Part shown: positions 30,981 to 33,424 of the stretch, piece by piece
Position numbering within the stretch: the first letter of the stretch is position 1
Layout of the letters: every line of letters starts with the position of its first letter
Origin: Flavimaricola sp.
Lineage (GTDB): Bacteria; Pseudomonadota; Alphaproteobacteria; Rhodobacterales; Rhodobacteraceae
Length of the DNA stretch: 33,424 nucleotides
Assembly (NCBI GenBank): GCA_029255105.1
Contig: JAQWWH010000027.1
Location: 1-33,424, forward strand
Reading direction: 5' to 3'
The notes under the pieces: model-generated
Databases searched by the model: none
What the model was told of the DNA's origin: nothing
Seen by the model: the letters and a program-made list of their open reading frames with translations, nothing else
Position numbers and translations under genes: made by a program

Positions 30981-31203
30981 TGTTAGGTTGGGCTTTTTCA
31001 GGTTGGGCTTTGTCAGGCTAAAGCCTGTTATTGGACCATTATGGCCCGCCGATGGCGCGAGGCAACGAAACTTGGGGTCGCAGATGCCGTCTTGGTTCCA
31101 GCCCTTCCAAATTCGCCACACTGGGTTTAGGTGAACCAAGGGATGCGGCCTTCGTGGTGCGTGGGCCCCCAAAGACGGCAAGTCAGGAAAGAGCGAGTCG
31201 ACG

Positions 31204-32442
31204 ATGTCCTTTTTCAAAAAGCTCAAGGATCGGTTGTTTACCTCCTCATCCCGGCTGGATGCCGGGCTCGAAGCGATTGTCGAGGAAGGGGTGGACGAGG
31301 TCGACGCGGCTGAGGCCTCCACTCCTGAAGTGACTGCGCCTGAAGTGACTGCACCCGAAGTGACAGCGAAAGAGACACCTGAGCCTGTCTCGATTGAGCC
31401 TGACAAGTATGAGCCTGCGCCTGCAGCCCCAAAGGTGGACCCGCTTCCGACACCGCCGGTTGCGCCCCCAGCGACAGCGCAGCCCGTCCGGCACGATCCG
31501 GCCCCTAAACCGGCGCCCGAACCAGCGGCCAAGCCTGCCGCAACGCCCGATGCAGCCCGGCCCGGCCTTATGGGTCGCCTGTTGGGCCGCGAAGACGCAA
31601 ACATTCCTCGCCGCACGCTGGATGATGCGATGCTTGAGCAGCTTGAAGAATTGCTGATTGCATCGGACATGGGCGTGGACACGGCGCTGCGGGTGACCGC
31701 CAACATGGCCGAAGGTCGCTTTGGCCGCCGTCTGTCGGTGCCCGAGATCAAGGCCCTGATGGCGCAGGAAATCGCTCGGATCATGGAACCCGTGGCCCGA
31801 CCTTTGCCGATTTATCCCAAAAAGCCGCAGGTGGTGCTGGTGGTCGGCGTCAACGGATCGGGCAAGACCACGACCATTGGCAAGCTGGCCAGCCAGTTCA
31901 AGGCGGCGGGCAAATCTGTCGTGATCGCGGCGGGCGACACCTTCCGTGCGGCAGCGGTCGAACAGTTGCAGATCTGGGGGGACAGGGCCGGGGTTCCCGT
32001 TCTGACGGCGCCCGAAGGGTCGGACCCGGCCTCATTGGCCTTTGATGCGATGGTCAAGGCGCAGGCCGACGGGGCGGACCTTTTGCTGATCGACACAGCA
32101 GGGCGTTTGCAGAACCGCGCGGACCTGATGGAAGAACTGGCCAAGATCGTGCGCGTGATCCGCAAGAAGGATCCCGACGCCCCGCATAATACATTGTTGG
32201 TGCTTGATGCCACCACTGGGCAAAACGCGCTTCTTCAGGTCGATATCTTTCGCAAGATCGCAGATGTGTCCGGGCTGGTGATGACGAAACTTGACGGAAC
32301 CGCAAAGGGTGGCGTTCTGGTGGCCCTTGCAGACAAATTCGGCCTGCCCATCCATGCCATCGGCGTGGGCGAACAGATCGACGACCTTGCCCCGTTTGAT
32401 CCGCAGGAGTTCGCGGATGCCCTTGTCGGAGTGGACACCTGA
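31204..32442 (+). CDS. ftsY: Signal recognition particle receptor FtsY
   Basis: FtsY docks ribosome-SRP complexes at the inner membrane and hydrolyses GTP together with Ffh. The 412-residue product has a short amphipathic N-terminus (MSFFKKLKDRLF), then an acidic Pro-rich A domain to about residue 115. That region includes three in-frame PEVTA repeats coded by a 15-base unit at 31324-31368. The helical N domain (TLDDAMLEQLEELLIASDMGVDTA) follows. The G domain has GVNGSGKTTTIGKL (about 215-228), DTFRAAAVEQL, DTAGRLQNRADLMEEL (about 297-312), TKLDGTAKGG (361-370) and GVGEQIDDLAPF. EamA and yciB follow in the same direction. Confidence 0.97.
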   Translation: MSFFKKLKDRLFTSSSRLDAGLEAIVEEGVDEVDAAEASTPEVTAPEVTAPEVTAKETPEPVSIEPDKYEPAPAAPKVDPLPTPPVAPPATAQPVRHDPAPKPAPEPAAKPAATPDAARPGLMGRLLGREDANIPRRTLDDAMLEQLEELLIASDMGVDTALRVTANMAEGRFGRRLSVPEIKALMAQEIARIMEPVARPLPIYPKKPQVVLVVGVNGSGKTTTIGKLASQFKAAGKSVVIAAGDTFRAAAVEQLQIWGDRAGVPVLTAPEGSDPASLAFDAMVKAQADGADLLLIDTAGRLQNRADLMEELAKIVRVIRKKDPDAPHNTLLVLDATTGQNALLQVDIFRKIADVSGLVMTKLDGTAKGGVLVALADKFGLPIHAIGVGEQIDDLAPFDPQEFADALVGVDT

Positions 32443-32456
32443 TGGTTCCCCTCTGA

Positions 32457-33359
32457 ATGGGCGACTGGATCGTCTCAATCGCCGGAACGCCGACCGGGGC
32501 CTTCTACGCCACGCTTCTGGCGCTGATGTCGGCTGTCGCCCATGCCAGTTTCGGCGCTTTGCAAAAGGGGGCCCATGATCCCTGGCTGACGCGCGGTTCC
32601 ATCGATTTCTGCCTGGTCCTGATTTCGGCGCCCGTGGCCTTGTTCATGGTGCCCTGGCCGACGCAGCAGACGGCCTTCATCCTGGCGGGCGCTCTGGTCA
32701 TCCACTTTGGTTACAAGCTGACGATGGCGCTGGCCTATGAAAGGGCCGCCTATACTGTGGTTTACCCGGTCGTCCGCGGGACCGGACCCATTGTCACGGT
32801 CGCCGCTGCGGCCTTCATCTTTCAAGAGCATTTCAACCCGGCCCAGTGGTTCGGGGTCGCTTTGGTGTCCGGCGCAATCCTGCTTTTGGCTCTGCGCAAC
32901 CTGAGCGAAGAAAAGATTGACCCAAGGTCCCTCAAGATCGGGCTGGCCTGGGCGCTGGCGGGGGGGCTTTTGGTGGCGGTCTACACGACCTACGATGCCT
33001 GGGGCATCCGGCAGTCGCCCAACCCGTTCACCTTTCTGGCCTGGTTCTTTTTCATCACCGCGATGGATTTTCCGACGCTCGCCTATCTGCGCTACCGCAA
33101 AATGGCCAACCCGCCACGCCCCGGGCCGCTTTTGTTGCGAGGCATCATCGGGGCGGTCATTGCCTGGTTCAGCTTTGGCGGGGTCATGGTCGCCACCTAC
33201 CTCGACAAGGTCGGCGAGGCGGCGGTGCTGCGTGAGACATCAACGGTCTTTGCAGCCCTGATAGGCTGGTTCATCCTGGGTGAAAAAGTGGGCCCCCGGC
33301 GTCTGATCCTGATGAGCCTGATCGCTTTAGGGGCTGTCTTTGTCGAATTCGGAGGGTAG
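32457..33359 (+). CDS. EamA/DMT superfamily transporter
   Basis: The 300-residue product has about ten hydrophobic helices in two EamA repeats (roughly residues 15-143 and 158-299), the drug/metabolite transporter fold. The conserved helix-end motifs are FQEHFNPAQWFGVALVSGAILLLAL in the first repeat and GWFILGEKVGPRRLILMSLIALGAV in the second. The ligand is unknown; family members export amino acids, metabolites or drugs. ATG 32457 lies 14 bases after the ftsY stop with only weak binding-site character, so it is probably read through from ftsY. The next gene, yciB, starts 8 bases later. Confidence 0.9.
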   Translation: MGDWIVSIAGTPTGAFYATLLALMSAVAHASFGALQKGAHDPWLTRGSIDFCLVLISAPVALFMVPWPTQQTAFILAGALVIHFGYKLTMALAYERAAYTVVYPVVRGTGPIVTVAAAAFIFQEHFNPAQWFGVALVSGAILLLALRNLSEEKIDPRSLKIGLAWALAGGLLVAVYTTYDAWGIRQSPNPFTFLAWFFFITAMDFPTLAYLRYRKMANPPRPGPLLLRGIIGAVIAWFSFGGVMVATYLDKVGEAAVLRETSTVFAALIGWFILGEKVGPRRLILMSLIALGAVFVEFGG

Positions 33360-33367
33360 GAGGGGTC

Positions 33368-33424
33368 ATGGCTGAACGCGCGATAAACCCGATTGTTAAG
33401 CAGGTCCTGGAACTGGGGCCGACG
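33368..33424 (+). CDS. yciB: Septation protein A / inner-membrane-spanning protein YciB, first 19 codons (partial)
   Basis: Only the start is inside the window. It reads MAERAINPIVKQVLELGPT, which matches the highly conserved N-terminus of YciB (septation protein A), a multi-pass inner-membrane protein that affects cell-envelope synthesis. A strong AGGAGGGG precedes the ATG. The frame is open to the right edge. Confidence 0.8.
   Translation, partial: MAERAINPIVKQVLELGPT

Noticed and set aside
30981..31784. Long N-terminal extension of the AlkB-like frame
   Set aside because: It is antisense to ftsY, rich in Ser, Gly and Ala repeats mirroring the ftsY PEVTA repeat, and not membrane-like.

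Overview
The window is chromosomal, GC-rich DNA from an alphaproteobacterium, almost certainly a Rhodobacterales/Rhodobacteraceae (roseobacter-like) species. The reasons are a histidine tRNA of the alphaproteobacterial type (no G-1, A73), a GTTC-N7-GTTC LexA box in front of mmcB, a CarD regulator, a RibB with a decayed GTP cyclohydrolase II domain, and several small families typical of this group. Nearly the whole window is coding. The longest gene-free stretch is about 285 bases (5162-5446).

Left part (1-6352). The start of a capsule export gene (kpsS, running off the left edge) diverges from a riboflavin operon: ribE, an unrecognised 198-residue gene, ribB, ribH and nusB. Two small membrane-protein genes follow (the second HdeD-like), behind what looks like a heat-shock (RpoH) promoter. 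Next come SOS-controlled mmcB, a convergent small gene, and tRNA-His.

Catabolic operon (6436-11015, minus strand). tctC-tctB-tctA, a tripartite tricarboxylate-type transporter, is fused by overlaps or near-abutting junctions to an AtuA-family (DUF1446) gene and a DUF4387 gene. This looks like one uptake-plus-conversion unit for an organic acid that the sequence does not identify.

Middle (11215-21826). A small membrane protein and an RluA-type pseudouridine synthase are divergent, with start codons that physically overlap in CCATGG. rpoH follows, with an RpoH-like promoter and a small hairpin over its ribosome binding site. Then come a Gfo/Idh/MocA oxidoreductase, a DUF4389 protein, oligoendopeptidase F, an ATP-dependent DNA ligase translationally coupled to its ligase-associated exonuclease, an HpcH/HpaI aldolase, a lysophospholipase-like hydrolase and an SCP2 protein.

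Right part (21897-33424). A TPR protein, a long SUV3-like helicase with a charged tail, an S4 RNA-binding protein, ferredoxin fdxA and carD precede a terminator. purD and xseA diverge from each other. An AlkB-like membrane hydroxylase diverges from ftsY, an EamA transporter and the first codons of septation protein A (yciB).

Most of the window is core housekeeping and stress biology. The signals most worth a second look are the Tct/AtuA/DUF4387 operon, the regulatory sites (LexA box on a possibly leaderless promoter, two RpoH-like promoters with identical spacing, the hairpin at the rpoH start), the overlapping divergent starts, and a 33-base repeat found three times just after stop codons. 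I see no insertion sequences, prophage genes, CRISPR arrays or toxin-antitoxin modules.
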